Positions 31,591 to 40,852 are shown, counted from the first letter of the stretch. The stretch is 64,000 nt of DNA from Pseudomonas versuta (GCF_001294575.1 NZ_CP012676.1:3300001-3364000), one strand, 5' to 3'. Translations and numbers: made by a program. Notes: generated by a model from the letters alone, not told the origin.

Positions 31591-32254
31591 CGCGGCCTTC
31601 CAGCAGGTACCCCAGGCCCCTGAAGGTCACAATCGCTACCGCCTGGCCGTCGAGTTTTTTACGCAGCCGGTGAATATAGATTTCGATGGCATCAGAACTG
31701 GCTTCCTCGTCCAGGCCAAATACCTGGGCCGCCAGTTGCTCCTTGCTCATGACCCTTCCGGGCCTTGCGATCAACGCCTCAAGCACCGCTTGCTCGCGCG
31801 AAGTCAGGATCAGCAATTCATCGCCAAGGGTGAAGCGTCGGGTTCCCAGGTCGTACACCAGAGCTCCGCACTGCTGCTGACGCTCCCCGCCCAGCACACT
31901 TCGGCGCAGCAGGGCTTTGACCCTTGCCTCAAGCTCAGTCAGTTCGAAGGGTTTGGCCAGATAGTCATCAGCCCCAAGATTAAGCCCGTGTACCCGGTCT
32001 CTGACATCGCTACGCGCCGTCAGCATCAATACCGGCAGGGTCTTGCCCCGACTGCGCAAACGCGCCAGCACTTCAAAACCGTCCATGCGTGGCAACCCCA
32101 CATCCAGGATCGCCACCGCATACTCTTCGCTGCTCAAGGCCAGGTCGGCAGCCACGCCGTCGTGCAGTACATCCACGGTCAGCCCCGTGCTTTTCAAGGC
32201 CTGGGCAACACTCTCGGCCAACTGCAACTGATCCTCGACCAAAAGTACACGCAT
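31583..32254 (-). CDS. tctD: Response regulator, TctD type (OmpR family)
   Basis: A 223-residue regulator. The receiver domain carries the acidic pair LLVEDQLQLAESV, the phospho-Asp in AVAILDVGLPRMDGFEV and LMLTARSD; a winged helix follows (SKEQLAAQVFGLDEEASSDAIEIYIHRL with a short break). The ATG at 32254 matches the receiver start; an in-frame extension to 32365 has no similarity. Divergent from tctC; the 11-bp repeats between them are its likely binding sites. Confidence 0.9.
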   Translation of the reverse strand: MRVLLVEDQLQLAESVAQALKSTGLTVDVLHDGVAADLALSSEEYAVAILDVGLPRMDGFEVLARLRSRGKTLPVLMLTARSDVRDRVHGLNLGADDYLAKPFELTELEARVKALLRRSVLGGERQQQCGALVYDLGTRRFTLGDELLILTSREQAVLEALIARPGRVMSKEQLAAQVFGLDEEASSDAIEIYIHRLRKKLDGQAVAIVTFRGLGYLLEGRDV

Positions 32255-32344
32255 CGGATTTACCTCATTATTTTTATGCAGGCCGGGGGCCTGTCTTTGC
32301 GCGGAGTGTACAGACGGCAGAAATACTGTGAAGTGCGAAAACCG

Positions 32345-32383
32345 TGAAAGGCCAATGAAAGGCAACTGAAAGGTTCGCGAAAG
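32345..32383. promoter_or_regulatory. Four direct repeats GAAAGG with exact 11-bp period
   Basis: GAAAGG begins at 32345, 32356, 32367 and 32378. OmpR-family regulators bind head-to-tail repeats spaced by one helical turn, so this looks like a TctD operator. It lies about 90 bp before tctD and 320 bp before tctC. Confidence 0.75.
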
Positions 32384-32408
32384 GTTGGCTGATTAGGATC
32401 CGGAAATG

Positions 32409-32424
32409 GACAGTTACAACTGTC
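32409..32424. promoter_or_regulatory. Palindrome beside the phased repeats
   Basis: GACAGT-TACA-ACTGTC has perfect 6-bp arms and lies 26 bases from the last repeat. It may be a second regulator site. Confidence 0.45.
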
Positions 32425-32704
32425 ATAACGTATCGCCCTGAAAAACGCCTCGAAGCGTTTTCGCCAATAAGAACAATAATGGAGCACCCCGCATGCTGAC
32501 GCTTCAGCCCGATGCCCGCCGTCTTTGTGTTTCCCCCGTGTCGATCCAACACTGCAACTGGCTTGCGAATGACTTCCTGTCGTCTTCATTTTGTCCGCAA
32601 TACGCCTGAGGCCCCACGCCAGCCCTGCGCGATCGTTGCCCGCGCGTAACGGCAGCAGCGAACAACACCAGCCCCCTAAAAACAAAAACGCCTGTGGAGA
32701 CACC

Positions 32705-33681
32705 ATGAACCTATCACTGCGCACCGTCGCTCTCGCCGCCAGCTGCCTGCTATTCACTGGCCAACTGATGGCTGAACCGAAACGCCCGGAATGCATCGCA
32801 CCGGCCTCCCCGGCGGTGGTTTCGACCTCACTTGCAAGCTGGCACAAAGCGCACTGGTGAACGAAAAGCTGCTCAGCAAACCGATGCGCGTGACGTACAT
32901 GCCCGGTGGCGTTGGCGCCGTTGCCTACAACGCCGTGGTCGCACAGCGCCCGGCCGACGCCGGCACGCTAGTGGCCTGGTCCAGTGGTTCGCTGCTCAAC
33001 CTTGCGCAAGGCAAGTTCGGTCGTTTCGATGAGAACGCCGTGCGCTGGCTCGCCGCCGTGGGTACCAGCTATGGCGCAATTGCGGTGAAAAGCGATTCGC
33101 CCTACAAGAACCTCGATGATCTGGTTCAGGCCCTGAAGAAAGATCCAGGCAAAGTGGTCATCGGCTCCGGTGGCACTGTCGGTAGCCAGGACTGGATGCA
33201 GACGGCCCTGATCGCCAAGGCCGCCGGAATCAACCCGCGTGACTTGCGCTATGTAGCCCTCGAAGGTGGCGGTGAAATCGCAACGGCCCTGCTGGGCGGG
33301 CACATTCAAGTAGGCAGCACCGATATTTCCGACTCCATGCCGCACATCCAGAGCGGTGATATGCGCCTGCTCGCAGTGTTCGCCAATGAACGCCTCGATG
33401 ACCCCGAGATGAAGAACATCCCGACCGCCAAAGAACAGGGCTACGACATTGTCTGGCCAGTGGTGCGCGGCTTTTACCTGGGGCCAAAAGTCAGCGATGA
33501 AGACTACGCATGGTGGAAAGACGCTTTCGACAAACTGCTGGCCTCTGACGAATTCGCCAAGCTGCGCGATCAGCGTGAACTCTTCCCCTTCGCCATGACC
33601 GGGCCGGAGCTGGACACCTATGTGAAAAAACAGGTGGCCGACTACAAAACCCTGGCCCAGGAATTTGGCCTGATCCAGTAA
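32705..33681 (+). pseudogene. tctC: tctC, periplasmic tricarboxylate-binding protein, with early frameshift
   Basis: Substrate-binding subunit of a tripartite tricarboxylate transporter (TTT/Bug family). The start at 32705 gives a signal peptide (VALAASCLLFTGQLMA) and PKRPECIAPASP; then the frame breaks. One extra G in the CCCCGGC run at 32808-32813 would read PGGGFDLTCKLAQSALVN and join the long open frame that ends at 33681, which has the family segments MPGGVGAVAYN and ALEGGGEIATALLGG. Either a mutation that kills the protein or a sequencing error. The restored length is normal (about 325). Confidence 0.87.
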
Positions 33682-33739
33682 CCGTCGCCATCCGCTGGCT
33701 GAGCCCCTGGATATGGGGGGCTCCGCCCAGGAGTGAACC

Positions 33740-34198
33740 ATGCTCTTCCAACGAATTTTTGCCTCGGGCCTGCTCATCGTCTGTGCCGGTCTAGCGATAA
33801 TGGCCTGGCCTTACCAGGCAGCGTTTTCCTACGAGCCTGTAGGTCCTCGCGCCTTCCCCTTGCTCATGCTCGCCTTGATGGCACTGGGTTTGATTTACAT
33901 GATTGTTCGCCCGTCGCCTGTCGTACATAGCGAAGAAGACCCACAACTGGATCGCCAGACTCTGACCAAGATCGGCCTGTGTGTTCTGCTGCTTCTGGTC
34001 TTCGCCGGCACCTTCGAACCACTGGGTTTTATCCTCAGCAGCGCGCTGGTCGGCATCCCGATGGCCCGTTTGTATGGCGGTCGCTGGTTGCCGAGCATCG
34101 TGATCATCAGCTTGATGAGCGTCGCTCTTTATCTGCTGTTCGATAAAGCCATGGATGTTCCGCTGCCACTTGGCCTGCTCGACGTTCTGGAGAACTGA
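33740..34198 (+). CDS. tctB: Tricarboxylate transporter small membrane subunit TctB
   Basis: A 152-residue protein with four hydrophobic segments (LIVCAGLAIMAWPY, FPLLMLALMALGLIYMIV, IGLCVLLLLVFAGTF, IVIISLMSVALYLLF), the TctB layout. SYEPVGPRAFP is typical of the family's first loop. It lies between tctC and tctA, with its stop one base before the tctA ATG. Confidence 0.9.
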   Translation: MLFQRIFASGLLIVCAGLAIMAWPYQAAFSYEPVGPRAFPLLMLALMALGLIYMIVRPSPVVHSEEDPQLDRQTLTKIGLCVLLLLVFAGTFEPLGFILSSALVGIPMARLYGGRWLPSIVIISLMSVALYLLFDKAMDVPLPLGLLDVLEN

Positions 34199-34199
34199 T

Positions 34200-35714
34200 A
34201 TGGATACTTTTGGCTATTTGGGACAGGGCTTTGGCGTCGCGCTCACCCCCTACAACCTGATCACCGCACTGTGTGGCACCTTGATTGGCACCGTGGTCGG
34301 ATTGCTTCCAGGTCTTGGCCCCATCAACGGGGTCGCCCTGCTGATCCCCATTGCTTTCGCCCTTGGGCTGCCACCCGAGTCTGCGCTGATCCTGCTGGCG
34401 GCCGTCTACCTGGGCTGTGAGTACGGCGGGCGTATCAGCTCGATCCTGCTGAACATCCCCGGTGAAGCATCGACCGTCATGACCACCCTGGACGGCTACC
34501 CGATGGCCCGTAAAGGCCTGGCAGGCGTGGCGCTTTCGCTGTCTGCCTGGAGCTCATTCATTGGCGCCTTTATTGCCACCTGCGGCATGGTGCTGTTCGC
34601 CCCGCTGCTGGCCAAATGGGCGATCGCCTTCGGCCCGGCGGAATACTTCGTACTGATGGTATTCGCCATTGTCTGCCTGGGCGGCATGGCCGGAGATCGT
34701 CCACTCAAGACATTTATCGCGGCCTTGATCGGCCTGTTTCTGTCGACGGTGGGGATTGATGCCAACAGCGGGGTGTACCGTTTCACAGGGGACAACATCC
34801 ACCTGACTGACGGCATCCAGTTTGTGGTGCTGGTACTGGGCCTGTTTTCAATCAGCGAAATCCTGTTGCTGCTGGAAAAAACCCACCGCGGGCAAGAGGC
34901 CGTAAAAGCCACCGGCCGCATGATGTTCAACTTCAAAGAAGCATCCGCCGTATTCGTGGTGAACATCCGGTGCGGTCTGCTCGGTTTCATCATGGGCGTG
35001 CTGCCGGGTGCCGGCGCAACCCTGGCCAGCGCCGTGGCCTACATGACGGAAAAACGCCTGGCGGGTACCACCGGCAAATTCGGCGAAGGTGACATGCGCG
35101 GTCTGGCAGCGCCCGAGACAGCCATCGGGGCTTCGGCCTGCGGTGCCCTGGTACCGATGCTGACCCTGGGTGTACCGGGATCGGGCACCACGGCTGTAAT
35201 GATTGGCGCGTTGTCGTTGTACAACATCACGCCCGGCCCGCTGTTGTTTCAACAGCAGCCGGATATCGTCTGGGGCCTGATCGCATCGTTGTTTATCGCC
35301 AACATCATGCTGGTGATCCTCAACATTCCGATGATTCGCATTTTCACCCGGATTCTTGCAGTGCCCAATTGGGCGCTGGTGCCGGTGATCGCGATTATTA
35401 CCGCCATCGGTGTCTATGCAGTCCACGCCACGACTTTCGATCTGTTCCTGATGATCGGTATCGGTATCTTCGGCTATATCCTGCGCAAGCTCGACTTCCC
35501 GCTATCGCCCGTGCTTTTGGGCTTCATCCTGGGCGGACTGATGGAGCAGAACTTGCGGCGTGCCCTGTCGATTTCCAACGGTGCGCTGGAAATTCTGTGG
35601 GCAAGCCCGATCACGCTGGGGGTCTGGGTGCTGACCGCGATCATGCTGCTGATGCCCGTTCTGCGCATCTGGCGCAAGCGCAGCGCCAAACGTCGCGCAC
35701 TCGCCAATGCCTGA
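34200..35714 (+). CDS. tctA: Tricarboxylate transporter large membrane subunit TctA
   Basis: A 504-residue inner-membrane protein with about 12 segments and the internal repeat of TctA: GTVVGLLPGLGPINGVALL near the start and GFIMGVLPGAGATLASAVAY in the second half. EYGGRISSILLNIPGE is also diagnostic. The ATG at 34200 follows the tctB stop by one base, so translation is coupled. Its end overlaps the next gene by eight bases. Confidence 0.95.
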   Translation: MDTFGYLGQGFGVALTPYNLITALCGTLIGTVVGLLPGLGPINGVALLIPIAFALGLPPESALILLAAVYLGCEYGGRISSILLNIPGEASTVMTTLDGYPMARKGLAGVALSLSAWSSFIGAFIATCGMVLFAPLLAKWAIAFGPAEYFVLMVFAIVCLGGMAGDRPLKTFIAALIGLFLSTVGIDANSGVYRFTGDNIHLTDGIQFVVLVLGLFSISEILLLLEKTHRGQEAVKATGRMMFNFKEASAVFVVNIRCGLLGFIMGVLPGAGATLASAVAYMTEKRLAGTTGKFGEGDMRGLAAPETAIGASACGALVPMLTLGVPGSGTTAVMIGALSLYNITPGPLLFQQQPDIVWGLIASLFIANIMLVILNIPMIRIFTRILAVPNWALVPVIAIITAIGVYAVHATTFDLFLMIGIGIFGYILRKLDFPLSPVLLGFILGGLMEQNLRRALSISNGALEILWASPITLGVWVLTAIMLLMPVLRIWRKRSAKRRALANA

Positions 35715-36741
35715 ACAAGGGTTCAGGCATTGGTGGGGAACGCCGCTGGTCGGCCTGACCGGCGGCTTTCTCGCCAGCCAAATTGGCTGGCCACTGCCCT
35801 GGATGGTCGGCTCGTTGCTGGCAATCATTTTGGTCCGCTGCCTGACCCCGTGGCAGTTGGCCGAGATTCCGGGCGGACGTAAATGCGGGCAGTGGATTGT
35901 GGGCATAGGGATCGGCCTGCACTTCACCCCCGTGGTCATTGAGCAGGTGCTGGCGCATTTCGGTCTGATCTTTATCGGGGCGCTGCTCACCAGCGTGTCG
36001 AGCGTGATCGGGGTGTGGATCATGCGTCGCAGTGGTGAAGACCGTGCTACGGCGTTCTTCTCCAGCATGCCGGGCGGCTCGGGGGAAATGGTCAATCTGG
36101 GCGCGCGCAATGGTGCCGTGCTGAGCCGGGTCGCTGCCGGGCAGAGCCTCAGAGTGTTGATGGTGGTGCTGTGCGTACCGGCCGCCTTCAAGTACTTGCT
36201 CGGCGAAGGCGCTCCAGCGCTGCATCCCGCATCCGTCAACTTCTACTGGTTAGTCCTGCTGTTTCCGGCCGGAGCACTAGCGGCCTGGATCTGGCAGCGT
36301 TTGCGCCAGCCCAACCCCTGGTTATTCGGGCCGCTGCTGGTCAGCGCCAGCGTCAGTATTTTGTGGGACTTGCACATCGGCCTGCCCGATGGCAGCAGCC
36401 AGGCGGGCCAATGGTTGATTGGCAGCGGACTGGGCTGCCATTTCAATCGGGCTTTTTTTCGCCGTGCCCCGTCGTTCATTGGCCGCACATTAATAGGGAC
36501 GGCGCTGACGATGCTGATTGCCAGCCTGTGCGCACTCGGCTTGAGCAGTCTGACTCAGCTCGATCTGCGCTCAATGACCCTGGGAATGATGCCCGGCGGA
36601 ATTGCCGAAATGAGCCTGACTGCAGAGACCCTGCAGTTGTCGGTGCCGTTGGTCACGGCCTTGCAAGTGATGCGCTTGCTGTTCGTGCTGTTTCTGGCCG
36701 AACCCCTGTTTCGCTATTGGGTACGGCCACGCCCGGACTAA
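35707..36741 (+). CDS. AbrB family membrane protein
   Basis: A 344-residue membrane protein with two similar halves, the AbrB duplication family. Each half has a paired motif: MVGSLLAIILVRCL with SSMPGGSGEMVNLGAR, and LIGSGLGCHFNRAFF with GMMPGGIAEMSLTAE. The family is sometimes labelled ammonia monooxygenase, without support for that activity. It overlaps the end of tctA by eight bases, so it is likely part of the tct operon; its substrate is unknown. Confidence 0.85.
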   Translation: MPEQGFRHWWGTPLVGLTGGFLASQIGWPLPWMVGSLLAIILVRCLTPWQLAEIPGGRKCGQWIVGIGIGLHFTPVVIEQVLAHFGLIFIGALLTSVSSVIGVWIMRRSGEDRATAFFSSMPGGSGEMVNLGARNGAVLSRVAAGQSLRVLMVVLCVPAAFKYLLGEGAPALHPASVNFYWLVLLFPAGALAAWIWQRLRQPNPWLFGPLLVSASVSILWDLHIGLPDGSSQAGQWLIGSGLGCHFNRAFFRRAPSFIGRTLIGTALTMLIASLCALGLSSLTQLDLRSMTLGMMPGGIAEMSLTAETLQLSVPLVTALQVMRLLFVLFLAEPLFRYWVRPRPD

Positions 36742-36746
36742 ACCCC

Positions 36747-37439
36747 TCAAGCTGGCGACAATTTCCAGTCGATCGGGGTCAACCCGTTTTGCTCAAGAAA
36801 CTTGTTGGTGCGACTGAAATGACCGTTACCGATAAACCCTCGGTAAGCGGAAAGCGGCGAAGGATGCACTGACGTCAGCACCAGATGCTTGGTCGCATCG
36901 ATCAATTTCTGCTTGCTTTGCGCATGGGCGCCCCACAACAAAAACACCAGCTTGGGCTGTTGCTCGCTCACGACCTGGATAATGCAGTCGGTGAAATGCT
37001 CCCAGCCTTTTTTGGCGTGAGACGCCGCGTTTGCGCGCTCCACTGTCATGGTGGTGTTGAGCAGTAAAACCCCCTGCTCTGCCCAGTGCTGCAAGCAGCC
37101 ATGGGTGGCGATATCGATATTCAGATCGCGCTTGAGCTCTTTATAAATATTGACCAGCGAGGGTGGTACGGGAATGCCGGGCTGGACCGAAAAACACAGG
37201 CCATGTGCCTGGCCAGGGCCGTGATAAGGGTCCTGACCAAGGATGACGACTTTGATCTTGTCCAGCGGGGTCAGGTTAAGGGCATTGAAGATAAGCGGGC
37301 CCGGCGGGTAAATTTCCTTGCCGGCGGCATGCTCCTGACGCAGGAATTCACGCAACTGGGCCATATAGGGTTGTTCGAACTCCTCACGCAAAGCCTGCTT
37401 CCAGACCGGTTCAAGTTTTATACGATCATCCGACGTCAT
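36747..37439 (-). CDS. ung: Uracil-DNA glycosylase
   Basis: Removes uracil from DNA, first step of base excision repair. It has 230 residues. Motif [18 protein letters not shown] has the catalytic Asp, LLLNTTMTV and the C-terminal [11 protein letters not shown] close the active site. The ATG at 37439 follows AGGAT; the longer frame to 37496 lacks similarity. Convergent with the AbrB gene, five bases apart. Confidence 0.97.
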   Translation of the reverse strand: MTSDDRIKLEPVWKQALREEFEQPYMAQLREFLRQEHAAGKEIYPPGPLIFNALNLTPLDKIKVVILGQDPYHGPGQAHGLCFSVQPGIPVPPSLVNIYKELKRDLNIDIATHGCLQHWAEQGVLLLNTTMTVERANAASHAKKGWEHFTDCIIQVVSEQQPKLVFLLWGAHAQSKQKLIDATKHLVLTSVHPSPLSAYRGFIGNGHFSRTNKFLEQNGLTPIDWKLSPA

Positions 37440-37523
37440 GACTACATCCTGAAAAACAATGGAGCGGACACTAGAAAAGCCCGCCTCCATTGTCAATTCA
37501 TCTGTGCAACCCGCCGGTAATCT

Positions 37524-37808
37524 CTACCTGTCCCAGCCCCGGCCCTGGCCTTGCTCCCCGCCATGGCCAGGCCCATGACCTGACTGATAAGCAGGCCCGT
37601 GGTGATAACGCGGCGGTCCCTGATAATAGCGTGGAGGCGGAGCATAGTAGCCACGGGAATGGCCGTAATAAGGGCCGTATCCACCATAGCCATAGGGCGC
37701 TGGCGCTACATATACCTCAGAGCGGTAGCCTCCGTAGCCAGGGTAATAGGGCACACAGGCGCATAACGCCAGACTAAGGACTACAAGGGTAAGCAGACGA
37801 CGATACAT
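37524..37808 (-). CDS. Small Tyr/Gly/Pro-rich lipoprotein
   Basis: A 94-residue protein with a hydrophobic leader (LLTLVVLSLALCAC) and a lipobox-like LCAC, followed by a low-complexity tail rich in Tyr, Gly, Pro and His (YYPGYGGYRSEVY, PPRYYQGPPRYHHG). GGGAGG lies before the ATG at 37808. It would be an exported, lipid-anchored protein. I do not recognise a function. Confidence 0.7.
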   Translation of the reverse strand: MYRRLLTLVVLSLALCACVPYYPGYGGYRSEVYVAPAPYGYGGYGPYYGHSRGYYAPPPRYYQGPPRYHHGPAYQSGHGPGHGGEQGQGRGWDR

Positions 37809-38005
37809 GGCGGCCTCCCGGACCGCTAAGGAGCACACCCGGCGGCGCCGGGCAGCGACAGATGGCAATGCCATCCGATACTTTTTAAGACCACGAAAAA
37901 CGGCTTCGGTGCCGCGTGTGGAATAATTCTGACCTTCGATCCTGCCCGGGGCATACAGGCCTGCAGTGCGCATACAATACGCGAGCCAATCACCGGACTC
38001 CTGCC

Positions 38006-38227
38006 ATGACCCCACCTGATCTCTGCCCTGCATGCGGCGCGCGCAATGACTGCTCAATGGCCCGCGCTGATACCGCGAACCAGCCCTGCTGGTGCTATGG
38101 CGTGAGTATCGCCCCGCAGGTGCTGCAAGCCTTGCCACTCGAACAGCAGAACCTGGCCTGCCTGTGCCCGCGTTGCGCGAACGTTCTAAGCCAATTGCCG
38201 CCCGCGCAGGCGGAACGCCTCGCGTAA
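38006..38227 (+). CDS. Cysteine-rich CWC family protein
   Basis: A 73-residue protein with eight cysteines in pairs: LCPACGARNDC, PCWCYG and CLCPRC. The PCWC motif gives the family its name (Cys-rich CWC). The cysteines suggest a zinc-bound fold. It precedes rsuA by 33 bases, a pairing that is common in pseudomonads. No function is assigned. Confidence 0.85.
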   Translation: MTPPDLCPACGARNDCSMARADTANQPCWCYGVSIAPQVLQALPLEQQNLACLCPRCANVLSQLPPAQAERLA

Positions 38228-38260
38228 GATGCCCGCCTGTATTTATTGTGATTGATCGTT

Positions 38261-38953
38261 ATGCGCCTAGACCGTTTTCTGAGCAACCAGCCCCAATTCA
38301 GCCGCCAGCAAGTGCGCCTGCTGCTGATCGAAAAACGGATTCGGGTAGATGGCCGGGTCGTTAGCGATCCGCACCATGAAGTCCGGGATTTCAGTCGCAT
38401 TGAATACGACGCTCAACTGTTGCAGGCCGGCAAACCTGCACGGTACTTCATGCTGCATAAACCGCCGGGGTGCGTGAGTGCCACGCAAGACCCGGAGCAC
38501 CCGACAGTACTCGATTTGCTGGACGAACCGGACAAGCACGATCTGCATATCGCGGGCCGGCTGGACTTCAATACCAGCGGGTTGATGCTGATTACCAATG
38601 ACGGCCACTGGTCACGCCATCTGACCCAACCGCAAACCAAAATGCCCAAGGTGTATTACGTTGAGACCGAGCAGGTGATTGGCGCCGAGTATGTAACCCA
38701 GTTCAATGAAGGCATTTATTTCGCCTATGAAGACCTGACCACGCAACCCGCCGGGCTCCAATTACTGGGCCCCTGCAGTGCTCGCCTGAGTATCGTCGAA
38801 GGGCGTTACCACCAGGTCAAACGCATGTTTGGCTACTTCAACAACAAGGTTGTGCGCCTGCACCGGGAGAGCATCGGGCCATTGGTGCTCGACAGCCAGC
38901 TCGCCCCCGGCCAGTACCGGCCCCTGAGCCCTGAAGAAGTCGGGTTGTTCTGA
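38261..38953 (+). CDS. rsuA: 16S rRNA pseudouridine(516) synthase
   Basis: Makes pseudouridine 516 in 16S rRNA. It has 230 residues: an S4-like RNA-binding domain (1-60, RLDRFLSNQPQFSRQQVRLLL) and the RsuA catalytic domain with Asp in GRLDFNTSGLMLITNDG, then KVYYVE and EGRYHQVKRMFGYFNNKVV. The ATG at 38261 was taken over a TTG at 38252. Confidence 0.92.
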   Translation: MRLDRFLSNQPQFSRQQVRLLLIEKRIRVDGRVVSDPHHEVRDFSRIEYDAQLLQAGKPARYFMLHKPPGCVSATQDPEHPTVLDLLDEPDKHDLHIAGRLDFNTSGLMLITNDGHWSRHLTQPQTKMPKVYYVETEQVIGAEYVTQFNEGIYFAYEDLTTQPAGLQLLGPCSARLSIVEGRYHQVKRMFGYFNNKVVRLHRESIGPLVLDSQLAPGQYRPLSPEEVGLF

Positions 38954-39030
38954 CCCCTCGCCCGCCTGACTGTCATATACCCGGTGCATCCTCGGTCTGA
39001 CCGACGCTCGATTCACTGGAGTACGACGCC

Positions 39031-39888
39031 ATGCTCAAGCCCGAAATCACCGTGCTCGACCTTCAAGGCCAGTATCGAATTCACACCGAGTTCTATCGCT
39101 CGGCTACTGCAGAGCACACCATTATCCTGGTCAACGGCTCCATGGCCACGACCGCATCGTTTGCCCAGACCCTGAAAAATCTGCACCCGCATATGAACGT
39201 CGTACTGTACGACCAGCCCTATGCGGGCAAGTCAAAACCTCACAATCGACATCAAAAAATGCTGACCAGCGAACTTGAAGCACAAGTGCTTCTGGAGTTG
39301 ATCGAGCATTTTTCGGCGAATTACCTGATGTCGTTCTCATGGGGCGGGACTACCGCGCTGACAGCACTGGCGTGCAGCCCACGACGCATCGAGAAAGCCG
39401 TGATCAGTTCGTTTTCACCGCTGATCAACGAGGCCATGCGCGATTACCTGGAGCGCGGCCGGCGCTGCCTTGCAGACTGCAACCGCACACAAGTCGGCAA
39501 TCTGGTCAACGACACGCTGGGCAAACATCTACCGTCGCTGTTCAAACGCTTCAACTTCCGGCATGTCAGCAGCCTGGCCGAACACGAGTACGCGCAAATG
39601 CACTTTCACATCAACCAGGTCCTGACCTGCGACCATCCGTGCTTCCTCAATACGTCCCGGGGCATCGAGATTCCGGTGCTGTTCATCAATGGCGCATGGG
39701 ATGAATACACCTCGGCCAATGACGCTCGACACTTTGTCCGCACGATTGAGAACAGTCAGTTTGTGCGCCTGGAAAACACCGGTCATTTTCTGGATATGGA
39801 ACACAAATCTGCCAGCCATATCAGCAAGGCCGCAGTGCTCGATTTTCTGGAGCCGGCACACTCTCTGCACCTGGCAGCTAGCCGCTGA
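39031..39888 (+). CDS. phaG: 3-hydroxyacyl-ACP:CoA transferase/thioesterase PhaG
   Basis: An alpha/beta hydrolase of 285 residues that diverts (R)-3-hydroxyacyl groups from fatty-acid synthesis to medium-chain polyhydroxyalkanoate; related to RhlA, which makes the lipid part of rhamnolipids. It matches P. putida PhaG closely in MLKPEITVLDLQGQYRIHTE, NGSMATTASFAQT, the nucleophile elbow SFSWGG, KHLPSLFKRFN and HFHINQVL; GHFLDME carries the catalytic His. GGAG lies before the ATG. No rhlB is beside it, which favours PhaG. Confidence 0.9.
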   Translation: MLKPEITVLDLQGQYRIHTEFYRSATAEHTIILVNGSMATTASFAQTLKNLHPHMNVVLYDQPYAGKSKPHNRHQKMLTSELEAQVLLELIEHFSANYLMSFSWGGTTALTALACSPRRIEKAVISSFSPLINEAMRDYLERGRRCLADCNRTQVGNLVNDTLGKHLPSLFKRFNFRHVSSLAEHEYAQMHFHINQVLTCDHPCFLNTSRGIEIPVLFINGAWDEYTSANDARHFVRTIENSQFVRLENTGHFLDMEHKSASHISKAAVLDFLEPAHSLHLAASR

Positions 39889-39962
39889 TGCGGTGTCAGG
39901 GGGAAGTGAGGGATTGGAGACGCTTTAAATTTGCAATTTCAGGAATAAAAACTTCTCATCAA

Positions 39963-39988
39963 GGCTGACTTCTGGTACAAAGTCAGCC
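39963..39988. repeat. Inverted repeat just before tRNA-Gly
   Basis: GGCTGACTT and AAGTCAGCC form a 9-bp stem over an 8-base loop, ending 7 bases before the tRNA. It may end the phaG transcript or mark the 5' leader of the tRNA. Confidence 0.5.
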
Positions 39989-39995
39989 GCTCTGA

Positions 39996-40069
39996 GCGGG
40001 TATAGTTTAGTGGTAGAACGAAAGCTTCCCAAGCTTTAGATGAGGGTTCGATTCCCTCTACCCGCTCCA
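39996..40069 (+). tRNA. tRNA-Gly (anticodon CCC)
   Basis: A 74-base cloverleaf. Acceptor GCGGGTA pairs with TACCCGC; the D arm is GTTTAGTGGTAGAAC; anticodon stem AAAGC/GCTTT carries loop TTCCCAA (anticodon CCC); T arm is AGGGTTCGATTCCCT; CCA is encoded. A TGGCTTTC/GAAAGCCA hairpin lies 8 bases after it. Confidence 0.96.
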
Positions 40070-40201
40070 CTTCTTTATGGCTTTCACCCCTGCGAAAGCC
40101 AAGCTGGTTAACCTCAACCAGCACCTCGTTAGCCAACCCTTCGCATCATTGCAATCAGCTTCCAGTGCTGTGCAGCACCCGCTGCCGCCCCCTTTATGTG
40201 C

Positions 40202-40837
40202 TCAAGCAATACTTGCCAACAACCCCGGCAGGGCATGCATCAGGGCGCTGATGGCAAAACCGATGAACATCACGCCGCACAGGCGGGTGATCAGCAGTTC
40301 ATGGCGTTGATACAGCGCCCGCACGTGCCCGGCGCCGACAACGCCGATCAGAATCACATAAGCCGCTGCGCCCCCCACAAAACTCAATACGATCAGCCAC
40401 GGCAGCATTGCCCATGTCAGCAGTTCTGCGCGACTGGAAAGCAATGCCGTGAAGGTTGCCACCGCAACGGGGTAGGCCTTGGGGTTGGTGAGGCCGAACA
40501 GAACCCCGTGTGCAAAAGGCTGGCGCGCAGGACCTTGTTGCGCCACGTTGCCGCGCCGGGCACGCACCGCACGCAGCCCCAACCAGAACAGGTAAAGGCC
40601 GCTGAGCAAGCCCAGGACATTGAATGCGGTACTGCCAAACTCGCGCGCGCCGACAATGGCAATCAGCGCGGTACTGCACCAGATCACATCGCCCAGCAAA
40701 TGACCGCATAGAAATCCGGCCCCGGCACGTCGACCACGGGCAGCACCAATACCAAAAACAGCCAGCACCCCGGGGCCCGGGGTGATGCCATAGATAAAGC
40801 CAGAAGCCAGTACCGCCAGTAACAACGAAGGTGTCAT
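40202..40837 (-). CDS. LysE family amino-acid exporter
   Basis: A 211-residue membrane protein with about six segments. The start LAVLASGFIYGITPGPGVLAV is the LysE/RhtB signature with GPGV; GLTNPKAYPVAVATF is the conserved middle motif (NPK). It should export an amino acid or related compound; the substrate is not predictable. The ATG at 40837 has GGAG nine bases upstream. An 11-bp inverted repeat sits just upstream. Confidence 0.85.
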   Translation of the reverse strand: MTPSLLLAVLASGFIYGITPGPGVLAVFGIGAARGRRAGAGFLCGHLLGDVIWCSTALIAIVGAREFGSTAFNVLGLLSGLYLFWLGLRAVRARRGNVAQQGPARQPFAHGVLFGLTNPKAYPVAVATFTALLSSRAELLTWAMLPWLIVLSFVGGAAAYVILIGVVGAGHVRALYQRHELLITRLCGVMFIGFAISALMHALPGLLASIA

Positions 40838-40852
40838 GCAAAACGCTCCAGA

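Larger units (their letters stand above)
32255..32704. other. tctD-tctC divergent regulatory region
   Basis: About 450 bases with the four phased repeats and a palindrome described separately. In other pseudomonads a porin gene (opdH) can lie here before tctC; I see no porin sequence. A 38-codon ORF at 32494 with a GGAG site has no recognisable similarity. Confidence 0.5.

Noticed and set aside
32494..32610. 38-codon ORF with GGAG site before tctC
   Set aside because: No recognisable product; could be a leader peptide but nothing supports it.
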